DNA of 64,000 nt from positions 76,263,916-76,327,915 of the forward strand of contig CM019215.1 of the NCBI GenBank assembly GCA_009741485.1, given 5' to 3'. Position 1 is the first letter of the stretch. Every line of letters begins with the position of its first letter. The notes beneath the pieces were generated by a model. It did not search any database, was not told where the DNA came from, and saw nothing but the letters and a program-made list of their open reading frames with translations. The translations under genes were made by a program, and so were the position numbers. Positions 47,645 to 59,100 of the stretch are shown in pieces. Source of the stretch: Malurus cyaneus samueli (lineage: Eukaryota > Chordata > Aves > Passeriformes > Maluridae).

Positions 47645-48723
47645 GTGAGTAGAACCACATCACTTGAGGATGGTAGATTTAAAAGAGAAGAAAGCAATGC
47701 ATCCTGCACCCCTCTGGGGGGAAAAAAAAATATTTGGGTTACACTCAGTATTTTGAAAATCATACTACTTAAACTGAAACAAACTAAATTTATACATATA
47801 TGAGATGGGATTATTATTATTTGGAATAATGCAACATGAAGAAAAATTATGGTTATGAGACAGGAATCCATGACGCTTGTTTTGAGAATCCACTGTACTG
47901 CATCTCTTTAATTCTTTCTGTCAAATTCTGATTGCAGAGACCAGAGTTAAAGAAACCAGAAGAATGGAAGGATGAGGGGGATAATCCTCTTTGATACCAG
48001 TATACACAGAGCATAAAGAAAAAAGTGTTGAAAACATCAGGCTTTTTTTCCTCTCTGCAATCAGACACCTGGAACACGACAAGTTTATTGTGCTGTGACT
48101 GTTGTCTCAATCAGAAAAAAATTGTGATTTAATTTGGTGACTGCCTTCATCCACAAATGGCAGTAAAATGAACCCTTTGGGGGGCAAAATGAAGAAAAGT
48201 GCAAAACTGTCTGAGTTCACATGTCACTTATCATTCACAATTCATAGTTATGATGCACTTTAAGATTCAGATCAGAATCTAGGCATTCTGTTATCTTTTT
48301 CTGAAACTCTGAAAGTTTGGTGACAGTTTCATCCTCTGAGTCTGGACTTACTGGGGCTTCAGTCTTGTCTTTATCCTCTTCCTCTACCTCTCAGAATGGG
48401 TCTAAAGTCTCTGTGGCATCTCCTAAGGTCTGGTGGGCAGTTTCATCACCCACTAAAGGTGAAATACCAAGGGGAAACTCCTCTGACCAAAACCTCCTCC
48501 TACCCCAGAAAAGGACATTTTCTCAGAAGAGGCAATGCTTTCACTCATGGATAGTTTTCTTTTCTCTTCTGTTTCCTGCCTGTTTAGGAGAAGTTAGACA
48601 CCTTGGGAGGAGAAAATGGCACCCAGGTTTGATTCACTTATATTAGCAAATTATACAGCAAATTAAAGTAGCTACACTCCTACCTGAAGATGACTTCTGG
48701 ATACTCTTTTGCTAATGAAAAGG

Positions 48724-48765
48724 AAAAAAAAAAAAAAAAAATAAAAAAAAAAAAAAAAAAAAAAA
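48724..48765. repeat. Poly-A tract with one T
   Basis: About 40 A with a single T interruption. No recognisable retroposed sequence lies directly upstream. Confidence 0.9.
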
Positions 48766-49520
48766 GCCTTGAAAGCAGCTTAATTACTTCTCATGTTGGC
48801 AGAATGTTCCTGCAATGTATATCTGCTGTGTTGCTCCTTCCAGTGTTTCCAGATCTCACTGAAACATCATATTTCCACAAAAAATTATCCTATTAACACT
48901 AACCCAAGAAACAACCTAAATAATTCGTTAATATAATGGTAAGTTTTTAAAAAGCTGTAAATTATTATTTGAAAATCATTCTTATTATAAATACATTGGG
49001 TGCATTGTTTTGCCTGTGTCCTGACAGTGTCATGGTATTTCCATAACTAACTTCCTGTTTTCCACTATCTTTTGGAATCAGGTGGTGGTTCACGTCATTA
49101 TTGCCATGAAGTATTGAATGTCAGTGGCATCAACGTGGTAAATGGTAATCTGTAATATATCATGCTTAACTGTAGATCTCTGTTGAAAATGGACTGTACT
49201 GAAGCAGTGAATTTACCATGATATATTTCTGATCACAAAGTAGAAATCAGAAAAGAACATTCCACTTTATCTAAAGAAGTAGAACATGAAGATTATCAAG
49301 TCGCTGAAGTCTTAATTTGGCAAACAAAATAATGGGCTTATTTTATGTAATCTGAGCGTCCAAAGCACAGAAATTTACTTCACCCCTTTCACTGAATGAA
49401 GCTGTGAATTTGAATTGGGAAGAAGAAGAGAATAAATATAGAAGTTTCATCTTAGTTCTTGTCACTGTAGGGATGAAGTAACATAGGCTGTAGCTCTATC
49501 TTCTGTGACATAACACAGAA

Positions 49521-49724
49521 ATCACAATTAAAATTAAACAAAAACAACACAAAACAAAAAACAAAAAACACAAAAAAAGAATAACACCCAAAACAAAAAC
49601 CAAAAAACAACACAACAACAACACAAACAAAAAAAAAAACCTAAGAAGAAAAAAAAAACAAAAAAAAAAAAACCCAAAAAACCCACACAACTGCAAAACA
49701 ATCAAACAGACCAAAATAAACCCC
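49521..49724. repeat. A-rich tract with C interruptions (about 200 bp)
   Basis: Built from words such as AAAACAACAC, AAACAAAAAA and AACCCAAAAA. It lies just upstream of the CR1 copy at 49795. The composition resembles that of the tract at 35356-35549. Confidence 0.9.
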
Positions 49725-49794
49725 CTCAAATTTGGAGCAGGGTTACTGGCAGTTGTTTGGAAATAAATTTCTTTCTAGGTTAATACCATCCATC

Positions 49795-50382
49795 CCAAAA
49801 GGACAAGCATATCCTGAGCTGCATCAAAAGAAGCATGACCATATTAGATGATTTTATCTTCTACTTTGCTGTAGTGAGATCCCACCTGGAGTATTCTGTC
49901 CATGTCTGGAGCCCCCAACATGGGAAGGACATGAACCTGTTGGACTGAGTGCAGAGAAGGGTCATTAATATGATCAGAGGGGTGAGCACCACTCCTATGG
50001 AGACAGGCTGAGAGAACTGTGGTTGCTCAGCCTGGAGAGGAGAAGGCTCTGAGGAAACCTTTCAGCAGCCTTCCAATGCCTAAAAAAGCCTACAAGAAAA
50101 CTGGAGATGGACTTTTTATAAGGACAAGATGAAATAGCTTTCAACTGAGAGTAGGTTTAGATTCAAGTTAAGGAAAAAAAAATCTTTGCAGTGAGGGAGA
50201 TGAGGCAGTGGAGCAGGTTGCCCAGGGAAACTGTGAACACGTCACCCCTGGAGGTGTTAAAGGCTAGGCTGGATGGGGCCCTGAGCAACCTGACCTATGG
50301 GAAGGAGGCCCTGGCCATGGCTGGGAACTGGATGAGATTGTCTCTAGGGTCTCTTCCATCGCAAACCATTCTATGATTCTAA
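49795..50382 (+). mobile_element. CR1: CR1 LINE 3' end, sense
   Basis: Sense CR1 runs from 'cctgagctgcatcaaaagaagc' through 'gagatcccacctggagta', 'ggacatgaacctgttgga', 'gctcagcctggagaggaga', 'gaggcagtggagcaggttgc', 'ggaggtgttaaaggctaggc' and 'ggatggggccctgagcaac' to the 3' tail ATTCTATGATTCTA (50370-50383). It is 5'-truncated, as is usual for CR1. A short internal A-run sits near 50176. The reading at 50191-50376 is 3'-UTR and not a protein. Confidence 0.9.
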
Positions 50383-52254
50383 TATGCTGGCTAAAACCAT
50401 TTCTATGCCCATGTCTTAATTTAGTGGAGATGTTTGTCTTAAGCCAATTGTGTTCTCAGACGGTTAAATAAGTTGCTGGATAAATAGACCTCAGGTAGAC
50501 TTTTAATATTTTAACATCTAATTAGTAAAAAAACCTTACCAGTTTGATACACACCACAGCAAATCTCTTGCTAACCTGTAGTTAGTCCCCTTGCTCTTAA
50601 TGCTGAATTCTCTCATACCCCTTACAAGGCATTTATTTTATGAAGCAGTGATGATTTTATCAGGCTGTGCTGCTTAAGTGATGGAGTGATTGATGCTGAG
50701 TGTGGTGTCCTCAGGCAGTAAAGTCCATTTCCTTTTGTGACATGAGAACTTATGCTGGTCATTATGCAAATAAAAGCATAAAAGCTTAAGCTCCCTGCAG
50801 CTCTTAGTTCACAGAAGAAGTTTATTAGGGAGTTCATCTGTCTGGCTTTCTTCAACTTCCACAAAGAACTACCAAGTTGTCTTCTGCTGGGTTTATGTTC
50901 GCAGTCTCTGGGAACACAGCTGCCTGCTGGCACTTGCTGTTGCTAGAGCAGCAGGAGTTTGTGAGAAGAAATTCTGACAAGCTTAATTGCTAAAAGTATT
51001 GGGGCTGCCTGCTGCCGAAGAAGGCCACAATATCCCCAGGCTTTTTTTCTTTTGCTTCTTTTTTCCTTTCCCCTTCAAAGGAGAGCTTCCCTTGTCTAAA
51101 ACAACTGGTTGGAACTGTAATTTACTGTTCAGCTGCTCATATATCAGTATTCTCATGAAAAATTAAAATACAATTACCTAAAAGAATTAATAGAAAATAG
51201 GTGTTTTGGTCTAAAAACCTCTATACCAGGTCTCTGACATCCTTGCTTGTAACAACCAGGATTAGTGGAGTGGGAACTGCTTGTAGGAAAGGAGAGATGC
51301 TGACTTTTTTTTAATCTTTCATCACACTATCTGCAGATAGCAGTATGCAAGAAAAATGCCTTTTCAGATAAGCCTAAAACTTATTTAACAGATTAGAATC
51401 TTTTCCAAAATAGCATATGTTAAATGCCAAACATGTCTGAATGGTTATGAGCAAAACGTAATACCAGGCTAACGTGATAAGATAAAATAAACAGAACCAT
51501 TTTTCAAGTTGTGCACAGAAGTGGTACAGAATAAAACACTGCAAGTAGGTAGTTTATGTTATTACTTTCCATACAGGGTTTGTAATATCAATGAAAAATT
51601 ATGTTTCCCTTTCCTGTTTGGTATTGTGAGCTAAAACCTCTTTTATCATGTTATGTACCCTGCTTGTGATAGGCCAGCTTGAGCAAGAGTTGCAGGCTGG
51701 GAGGAGAATGCTTATGTGGGTTTTACATGAGGCACTGCGGCATTGTCTTTATTCTGTAAATGATGACAAAAGGCACGCCCACACAAATAAAATAGCTACC
51801 ACAGGAAAAACACTTTGGCTTTTTCTGGGCACTTTTCCTGCTAAGATTTCCACATGGGGAACTGGTGGGCGTTGCTATTTACTAAGATTGTTGGGTATCT
51901 TTGGAATTTTCTCTTAAAATGTCTGTTGCTGAATTCCTTATGGCTTTCTGGCATTTTCCTTGATGGTGAAAGTAATCTGAGGCCTCGCCCTACATGGCAA
52001 ATATGGGAATTTTAATTGAGAGGAATAAGAAGCTATGCAGTGGCAAGCTAGTAAGATGCTGTTGTAATACTAATATCTCAAAAAATTTATTGCAATACTA
52101 ACAGCCACTAAAGTGTTGTGGATTGGTTTGTGGGAGGCATGTTTAACTGTTTATTTGTTGTATTAAATTTTTGGTTTTGTATTCTTTTCTTCCCAAGTCA
52201 GCGCTACTTCAGAGTACTCAGGAATACATAATAAAGGCTCAGTCACTGAGCAGA
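50383..52254. other. Non-coding stretch, no gene recognised
   Basis: Ordinary AT-rich sequence with short T runs. Open readings at 50622-50933 (minus) and 51648-51917 (plus) were checked and show no domain or convincing splice sites. Confidence 0.6.
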
Positions 52255-52818
52255 TGTTCTGAATTAACTTCAGCAGGCAGCTAAGCACTACACAGCCACT
52301 TTTCTTTCCCAGTCCAGTGGGATGGGGAAGAGAATTAGAAAGGTAAATTGGGTTGATAAACATTCTTAAACTGAGAAGGAAAAACAAAAAAAGAGATATG
52401 TATGAAAGCAGAACAAAACAAGGAATTCATCCACTGCTTCCCATCAGTGGGCAGGTGTTCAGCCACCTCCAGGCAAGCAGTTCTCCATCATGTACAACAG
52501 TCACTTGGAAAAATTACTGCCATTACTCCAAACATCCCACCCTTCTTCCTTTTTCCAGCTTTATGTACTGAGCATGATGCCATGTGTATGGAGTTTCCCC
52601 TTTTGCTCCACTGGAGTCAGCTGTCCTGGCTGTGTTCTCTCCTAATTTCTTGTCACCCCAGTGTTCTCACTGGCAGAGCATCTGAAGCAGAAAAGTCCTT
52701 GGCACTCTGTAAGCTCAGTAATGGCTAAAACCTCCCTGTGTTATCAAAACAAATGCAGGGTAGCATCATAGCAGGTGCTATAAAGAAAATTACCTCTATC
52801 TCAGCCAAAATCAGTGCA
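52255..52818 (-). mobile_element. Solo LTR, ERVL-type, antisense (564 bp)
   Basis: Read on the minus strand, it starts TGCACTGATTTTGGCTGAG (reverse complement of 52800-52818) and ends near 52255 with the complement of TGTTCTGAATTAACTTCAGC. Characteristic antisense phrases on the plus strand are 'ggcagctaagcactacac', 'ggaattcatccactgcttcc', 'ggcaggtgttcagccacctc', 'tgagcatgatgccatg' and 'cctccctgtgttatcaa'. From memory this is a widespread bird LTR. The flanks GCAGA and TCAGA agree at four of five bases, as expected for a decayed 5-bp duplication typical of ERVL. No internal region is present. Confidence 0.7.
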
Positions 52819-53349
52819 TCAGACTACAGAAAACCTGGACCGTCTCAGAAAAAGGATTAATCCATCCTGTATGACCAGGGAGGAAGACGAACCTGTCCTG
52901 TGATGGGCACAGACACATTCCATAGGTTCATGTCCTGTAATTCAATAAATGACCAGGCTTGTCACCTCTGGTTGGGCTGTGTCCCACTGGGTCTTTTGAG
53001 AAGCTGTTTCAGACCCTCACATCACAAATGATTGGGAGCTTTCTTCTAGTCACCAGCTTGATTTATTCAGACCGTATTCATCTGCCAGCCTCTTTGTTTA
53101 GCTGAATTATCCCTTTCTCTCCAGTATTTGCATCCTGATTTATTTGCAGGGAATGCTTCCATTCCATCTTAGCTTTTGGTATGATTAATCAAGCCAAGAT
53201 TCTTTAATTTATTTAGTCAATATAAATTTGAGAAAGATTAACAGGGTTAGACTCAGCATTCAAAATAGGGTTTTTCACTTAGCAGCCATATGGTTGTGGC
53301 ACGTGTAGGTCTTCTAGAAAAGCTTTGCTAGATAGATGCAAAGTTGTTG

Positions 53350-53353
53350 TTTT

Positions 53354-53391
<38 letters not shown>
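53350..53391 (+). repeat. Poly-T tract with one CTC interruption
   Basis: About 40 bases of T broken by a single CTC. Low complexity only. Confidence 0.9.
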
Positions 53392-53499
53392 GCATTAACT
53401 ATACCAAACAATTTCAGCACTGACATTAATCAAAGCAAGCAATTGTCTTGGCACCAGAAGTTACAGCAAATAAATAGACATGGTTTTCTGTTAATTTCG

Positions 53500-53500
<1 letters not shown>

Positions 53501-53536
<36 letters not shown>
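53501..53536 (+). repeat. Poly-T tract (36 T)
   Basis: Pure run of T, only about 110 bases from another long T tract at 53350-53391. The exact length is unreliable. Confidence 0.9.
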
Positions 53537-54928
53537 CCGAAATTCTGAACAAATCTTGAGCTGAATGACTTTGCGGTCAAATAGCATACACAAAGCTTTC
53601 TGGCTTTTGAGGAGCTTGGATAAAAAAATCCTTGTTACTTCCTAAGGATGTTATTTAATTCTGGAGGATGTCTGTTTATCCTGACCAAAAAACTGATGCT
53701 TTGGTTGTTTATATTAAGGTGCCACTCCTGTTTGAATCAGAATTGAACACTTTTCTACCTTTTTGATGTGAGAGTCATTTGAAACTGCATGAGCTATAGT
53801 CATCCTCATAAGTAGACACATTTCATGAGATAATTGAATGTTGGGATACCAAACCTTCTGAGACTGGGTGCTTTGCAACAAATCTAGGAGAAATTTTTTG
53901 GGAGCCTTTTTCCTCAGGTTTTCCTATTTTTGTTGCTTTATTGTGTTTCTTTAAGAGAAGATGGCAATATTTTTTTACTGTACCGTGAGATTTCTTAATT
54001 TTATCATCATAAAAGAAAATACAGTTGCTTTTTTTTTAGGTGGATATGCCATTTATAAAAACATCACACTTAATATTAAGTCAGAATGGGAAATGCCTTA
54101 GGTTGACTAATTCTATCAATAGGACAGGGAAGAGTGAAGACGTTACTAGAAAGGTAACTTTTCTAGAAAGGTTACTTTCATAGTATATCAAAATATACTT
54201 CAAAATAGGCTTCAGAGAAGGCTAAAATCAGTCCACAAAAAAAAAAAAAAAAAAAAAATCTGTAATTCTGTGATATCTTGTCTTCATCATTAAAGAACTA
54301 CCTAGAATTATTTCATTTAGATGTTTGAGTCCTGCATTATTTTCTGATAAATAGATTGATACAGGATGCAAGTTGAAGTGAAAAATGCTTTATGCAGTGA
54401 AGTACTTCAGGCAGCTGTGAAATTTGAACCAAATTGTGAACAAGCACATTTTTATTAAATGAAAATGAAAAAGCTCAGAAAAGGTAAGCCAACTTAGTAC
54501 TTGTTCTTAATGTATAACTAGACCAATAATATTCTACAGTGCTTTCTTCAGAGGAAGCAGATGCTAGGTCAGCTTGTTGTTTTTTCTCTCCTGTAATAAT
54601 TGGCACTCACTGTTCAAAGCTTTAGAAGCCTTGATGGGGGGTAAGGCTGCATTTAAGCTGAGTTGGTGCATTGATCTCACCTGGTTGTGATTTTGTTGAG
54701 TCTCATGCTGCCAGCCCCTGTTCTTGCTGTTCTGCTCTACCCATTGCTCTACTTCTCATCCTTTTAGAAATGCTTCACATTACTTCTCCCACACCCTCCC
54801 ACACTCTCTGCCTCCACTTTGTATCACTTCTCTTGCCAGATGTGCTGCACACTGCTTTTTTCTATTTTCTCACTTCATTTCATGTGCTCTGCCACCCATT
54901 CTAGTGAACTGCAGGGCTTTGCTGCTGT
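53537..54928. other. Non-coding stretch, no gene recognised
   Basis: AT-rich sequence with a 22-base A run near 54237-54258. Overlapping plus-strand readings at 54671-54928 are rich in S, H and L and show no domain. Confidence 0.55.
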
Positions 54929-55440
54929 GGTGGTGTGGCCTCAGCCAGCAGCTAAGCACCCAACAAACACCCTGCCACAAGTCCAGGGGAGAATTTTAAA
55001 TCATCAAGAAAAGCCTGGGAGTCAATGAAGAGTTTAATAAATGTAGGTGAAGGGGCGGTCTGGGAAAAAAAAAAAAAAAAAAATAGGTGGGAAAAAAGCC
55101 CAAATCAAACTCTGAGTGATGCTATTGTAATACCTCATCACCAGCACAAGGATGCCCAGATATTCTCTGAGCAATGGTTCCTTTGGAATAACTCCTTCAC
55201 AGGGATTGTTGAGCATGATGATGAGACATGATGTGTTGCACACCTCTGTGGTCAATTCAGTCACCTGTCCCAGCAGTGTTCCGTCCCAGACTCTTGCCCC
55301 ACCTCAGCCTGTTTGGGGGTGTGGGGCTGGGGTGCCACGGATGATGAACAGGAGGTCTGGATGCTGTGGCAGCGCTGTTTGGTAGCAGCTAAATGCTGTC
55401 TCCTCTTCCAGTCACAAACCTAAAGCACAGCACCTTGTGG
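54929..55440 (-). mobile_element. Diverged ERVL-type LTR, antisense
   Basis: Its left end ('gtggcctcagccagcagctaagcac') matches the end of the LTR at 52255-52818 closely. Further along, 'gttgagcatgatgatgagac' and 'gcagctaaatgctgtctcc...ctaaagcacagcacc' fall in the same order as in that LTR group. An A run (55066-55083) interrupts it. The copy is strongly diverged and the right border is approximate. Confidence 0.4.
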
Positions 55441-56100
55441 CCTGGCTCTACAGCTCTCACTCGGCAAGTAATTCTTAATGTTAAAGCCAAAATTTTCTTT
55501 TTCTAACATGTCTTCCTTTGTTTCTGGCTTTTCTATTGAAACACTGTAAACTATTAACAAAGATTGTTTTTACAATTTATTTCAGATATTACTGCATGTT
55601 AGAACAGTATATTATATTCTGTAGACTCAGAACATTCATACCCTCTTTCTAAAAACAAAGCCTCTCAAGTATTACACAGCACATACAAAGCAATCATGCT
55701 TTAGGCTTGCTCATTGAACTTTCCTCCTTAGCTTTCTTTTCCTTGCCTAATTGTCATAATTGCCTAATTGCCCCTCCACTCTTCTGCATACTCTCCATCA
55801 GGCTTCTTGGAGCTGAGGGAAGGGGTGGTGAAATTTTCTTGTACTTCAGTCCTCAAAAAAAATCTTTCTGAAGGATAGGAAATAGTCTTTGTTTAACTAA
55901 AGCATTGACTGAAATCTCCTTGAGTAAGTATGAGGCTGAAAAAGAATTTCAGATGAAAAATGAAGTCTACAAGGACTGTCTCAAAGGAAAATAATTTTGA
56001 AGGGAATATTTGCCAAAAGAACTAACGTTCTTCTGCCATGAGGCAGTTGAATGCCACCAGTATTACTGGAGGTGTCCTCTGATGGGAGTGCTTCAGGAGT

Positions 56101-56180
56101 TGTTTGTTGGTTGTTTTGGGTTTTTTTTTTTGTTTATTTTTTGTTTGGTTTTTTTTGTTTGTTTGTTTGTTTGTTTGTTT
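56101..56180 (+). repeat. G/T-rich tract ending in (TTTG)n
   Basis: T/G-only sequence ending in about six TTTG units (56155-56180). The plus-strand readings at 56010-56297 owe their length to this tract and are not genes. Confidence 0.9.
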
Positions 56181-59100
56181 CTGTGTGTGACCTTCCTGAC
56201 AGGCTTAGTAGTAGCTGTAGCGGATACAAAGCTTGAAACATTTTACCACATTTTCAGAAGAAAGGAGGAGAAACAGGGAAGACAGCAAGGCAGCTGAATG
56301 AGGAACGGAAATGTGGTTTTGAGGTAACTCAGGTGTAGATTATTTAGGTATAGTTCTGATTTTTTTTTTATCCACTTGTATCCTTTATGCAAATTTATAC
56401 CTTTTATTCAATGTGGATTCCACATAAAAATGCTTGTTACATTTCATATTAGTTATTTTGAAGTTGATTAATTATCTGGGTAAAAGTGAGGCATTTCCCA
56501 TTTAAAGACGTGCGGAATTTCTGTAGGTGCTGCTTGAAGGAATTCCACATGAGCTTCTGCCATGTGAGCGGAGCACATCTATCAAGAACAATAAGGCACA
56601 CACATTTTATAGCAGGCAGCACAGTTAAGTACCATGGAATATTAGTTTCAAGTGAGGATTCACCAGGGTGTAAACACTAAGGATTACTTTTCATTTGACT
56701 TATTTATACATTCTACATACATTGAAATAAATTTACTGACCAACAGATTCTTATGCTAATGACTACTATTGGTTATTGACTATTTGGTAACACATTACTA
56801 CTTACAATGGGAAAGATGTATTTTTTTTCCTCCTCCAGGTGAGATGCTGTAAGGTACTATAACTGAAAGGCTGAATTTGGAGCCTGGAATTGACATCACC
56901 TGTGCATGCAATATGATCAAATCATATCATCTGAACAAAAAGAAAGTATAGAGTACTATAAAAAGATCTTCACATTTTTTGAATAGTATTGGAGAAGCAG
57001 TGGATAACTACTAGACAGTCAATGCAGAAATTTGGGTATTAGATTCTTCTGTGCAGAAGGTCAGTCAGGATAAATCTCAAATCCCTTTTTGGTATGAGGA
57101 GCTGTAATTCCTGTCATTAATAGGATAGAACTTTGTGTTACGTGCCTAGATTATTCTGGACCACGAGAGTTGTCCATTATATTCTAATCAAATTTCTCCC
57201 TGTTTTATGCATATCTGGCATTTTTTAATTTTTAAAATTACAAAGAACTTACTAAAAGAAAGTAAAACCTTCCAAACCTTCCTTACAAAAATATTTTTAT
57301 ATTCTTTAATGTAAGGAAGAAAAGTAATGGACTGTCTATACTGTTTTCTGGAGATCCTAAATAATACTCTACTATAGCCTACTCCCCTACTAGTTTTGTA
57401 TTTTAACAGCTCAGAGATCTGGATAAAGTTTCTTCTGTGCAATTAAGAGTATGCAACGTACTAAAAATATCCTGAGAGCATATTCACTTTTAAGAAGTTA
57501 TTGTATCTCCTCTACAACTATAGACTTTTTAGCATAATATTCCACCTACACATGGCACTAATAAATAGATATTCGGGGAGGAACAAATGAACTGTGATTT
57601 TTGAGTCCTAAGTAGGAAAGAAATCCAACTGCTTTTCAGTAATGTTCACCTTGTTTAACCGGAAATAGAGTCTTTATCTATTAATTATTTTCACTTTTAA
57701 AGTGAGAAAGGACACAACCTTTTTGCTGCATGTGATATATATACCTTAGAACACCTTAGGTAAGCCACTTCTTCAAAGAGCCATTGCAGCTGATGATGAA
57801 GGAATAGTTGCTCTAATTCTGTGGTGTTTTGCAGGGAAATTAGGTGCATATGCAGCTGTTCCATTACCGGATTTGTCAGCCTGCTCATGCTCAGCCTGGT
57901 GAAATGACAAGTGTGTATCAGAGGGTTTTGTGTGAGAGTTTCTTCCCCTAGTGAGGGTGAGGATGAGTCCACAATTGGAGAAATCCACCTAGAAGTTGCT
58001 GATTTCTGGTGTTTGAACATCATATGGTGTCTCTAAGCAAACTCAGTAGCAAGTAGAATGTTTTAAAGGTAAAGTTTAGAAGTGTTCAGTTTGGTGTATC
58101 ATAGTATGTATAAGCCTTTTAAATATAGAACACTTTAATTTAAGAGGCAACATAAGCAGCCTATTTCCTTGAGATCCAAATTTAGAGAATTATGTATTTT
58201 GAGAAACTAGGAAAAATCAAAGTCCATTACTACCTACAGTATTTATTATCTCTGTTGAAAATAGAGCTGATCTTATGAAAGGAAAATCTTTTTCTGGTAC
58301 CTTAAATCAGCTAGCTATAATTCTTCCATTGTGACAAGAGAGAAATCAACTTTTCAAGTACTTCTGCCATGTACCAGACAAAAGCACACATATATTGCTG
58401 TTTTACCTTCTTGATCAGTATATTAGATGTGCTCCTCATAACAGCCTTTCTCTTTTTATCCCTGTAAGTAGTGCCCAGAGTGGGACACAGAATGGTATTT
58501 TAGCACACGAGGCCCATAACCCCCTGCTCTGTTGCACTCTTCTGAACCCTCTGTGCCCAGGAAAGTACTGCTGTGGGAATGGCCCCTTGCTGACAATATG
58601 CAGCAAATGTCAGCTTTAGAAATTGAGGTGTCTGAGACAAGACTGATATACTTAGAGAACTTTCTCTTTATAGGAGTGTCTGATTCCAGCTGGACACCTC
58701 AGCTTAATGGTCTGCACAGTGCAGTGGGCTTGTCCTCAGCTTCCCACACTTGAGAAAGGCTTATCATCACTCACAGGGTTAGTCAGCAAGTTCTTTGGGA
58801 TCTTTAAAACCTCCTGCATTTGTACAAATGGAGCTCTTCATTATGAACCTGATGGTATATGACATGGGACACAACATTTAACCTGCAAATGAGAGCACAG
58901 CGAGGGGAGGAAGGTTGAAGCGATAAAAAAAACATCCTTTATCCTTTTGTGACATATGATTTTTGAGTAACTTGTTGCAGCAGGCTAGAGAAGTAAATCT
59001 GTTGTCTTCTATATTGTTCTGAAGAACGAAGGCAGCACAACAAATATTCTTGCTCAAAATATCCCCTTTTTGTGATTGTGCTGCATGGTTGCTCTCATTT

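Larger units (their letters stand above)
46249..49520. other. Mostly non-coding stretch right of the provirus
   Basis: AT-rich DNA. It contains an A/C-rich tract at 46399-46436, a 40-base A tract at 48724-48765 and an exon-like stretch at 47592-47644 listed separately. The plus-strand open reading at 48317-48646 is rich in serine and shows no recognisable domain, so I do not call it a gene. Confidence 0.5.

Noticed and set aside
48317..48646. Plus-strand serine-rich open reading of 109 codons
   Set aside because: Looked at as a possible gag-like or mucin-like remnant, but no motif, repeat or neighbouring retroviral feature supports it.
49085..49150. Short stretch after an AATCAG acceptor giving VVVH, considered as a second protease exon to pair with 47592-47644
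   Set aside because: The frame stops within 12 codons and lacks the DIALL-type motif expected there.
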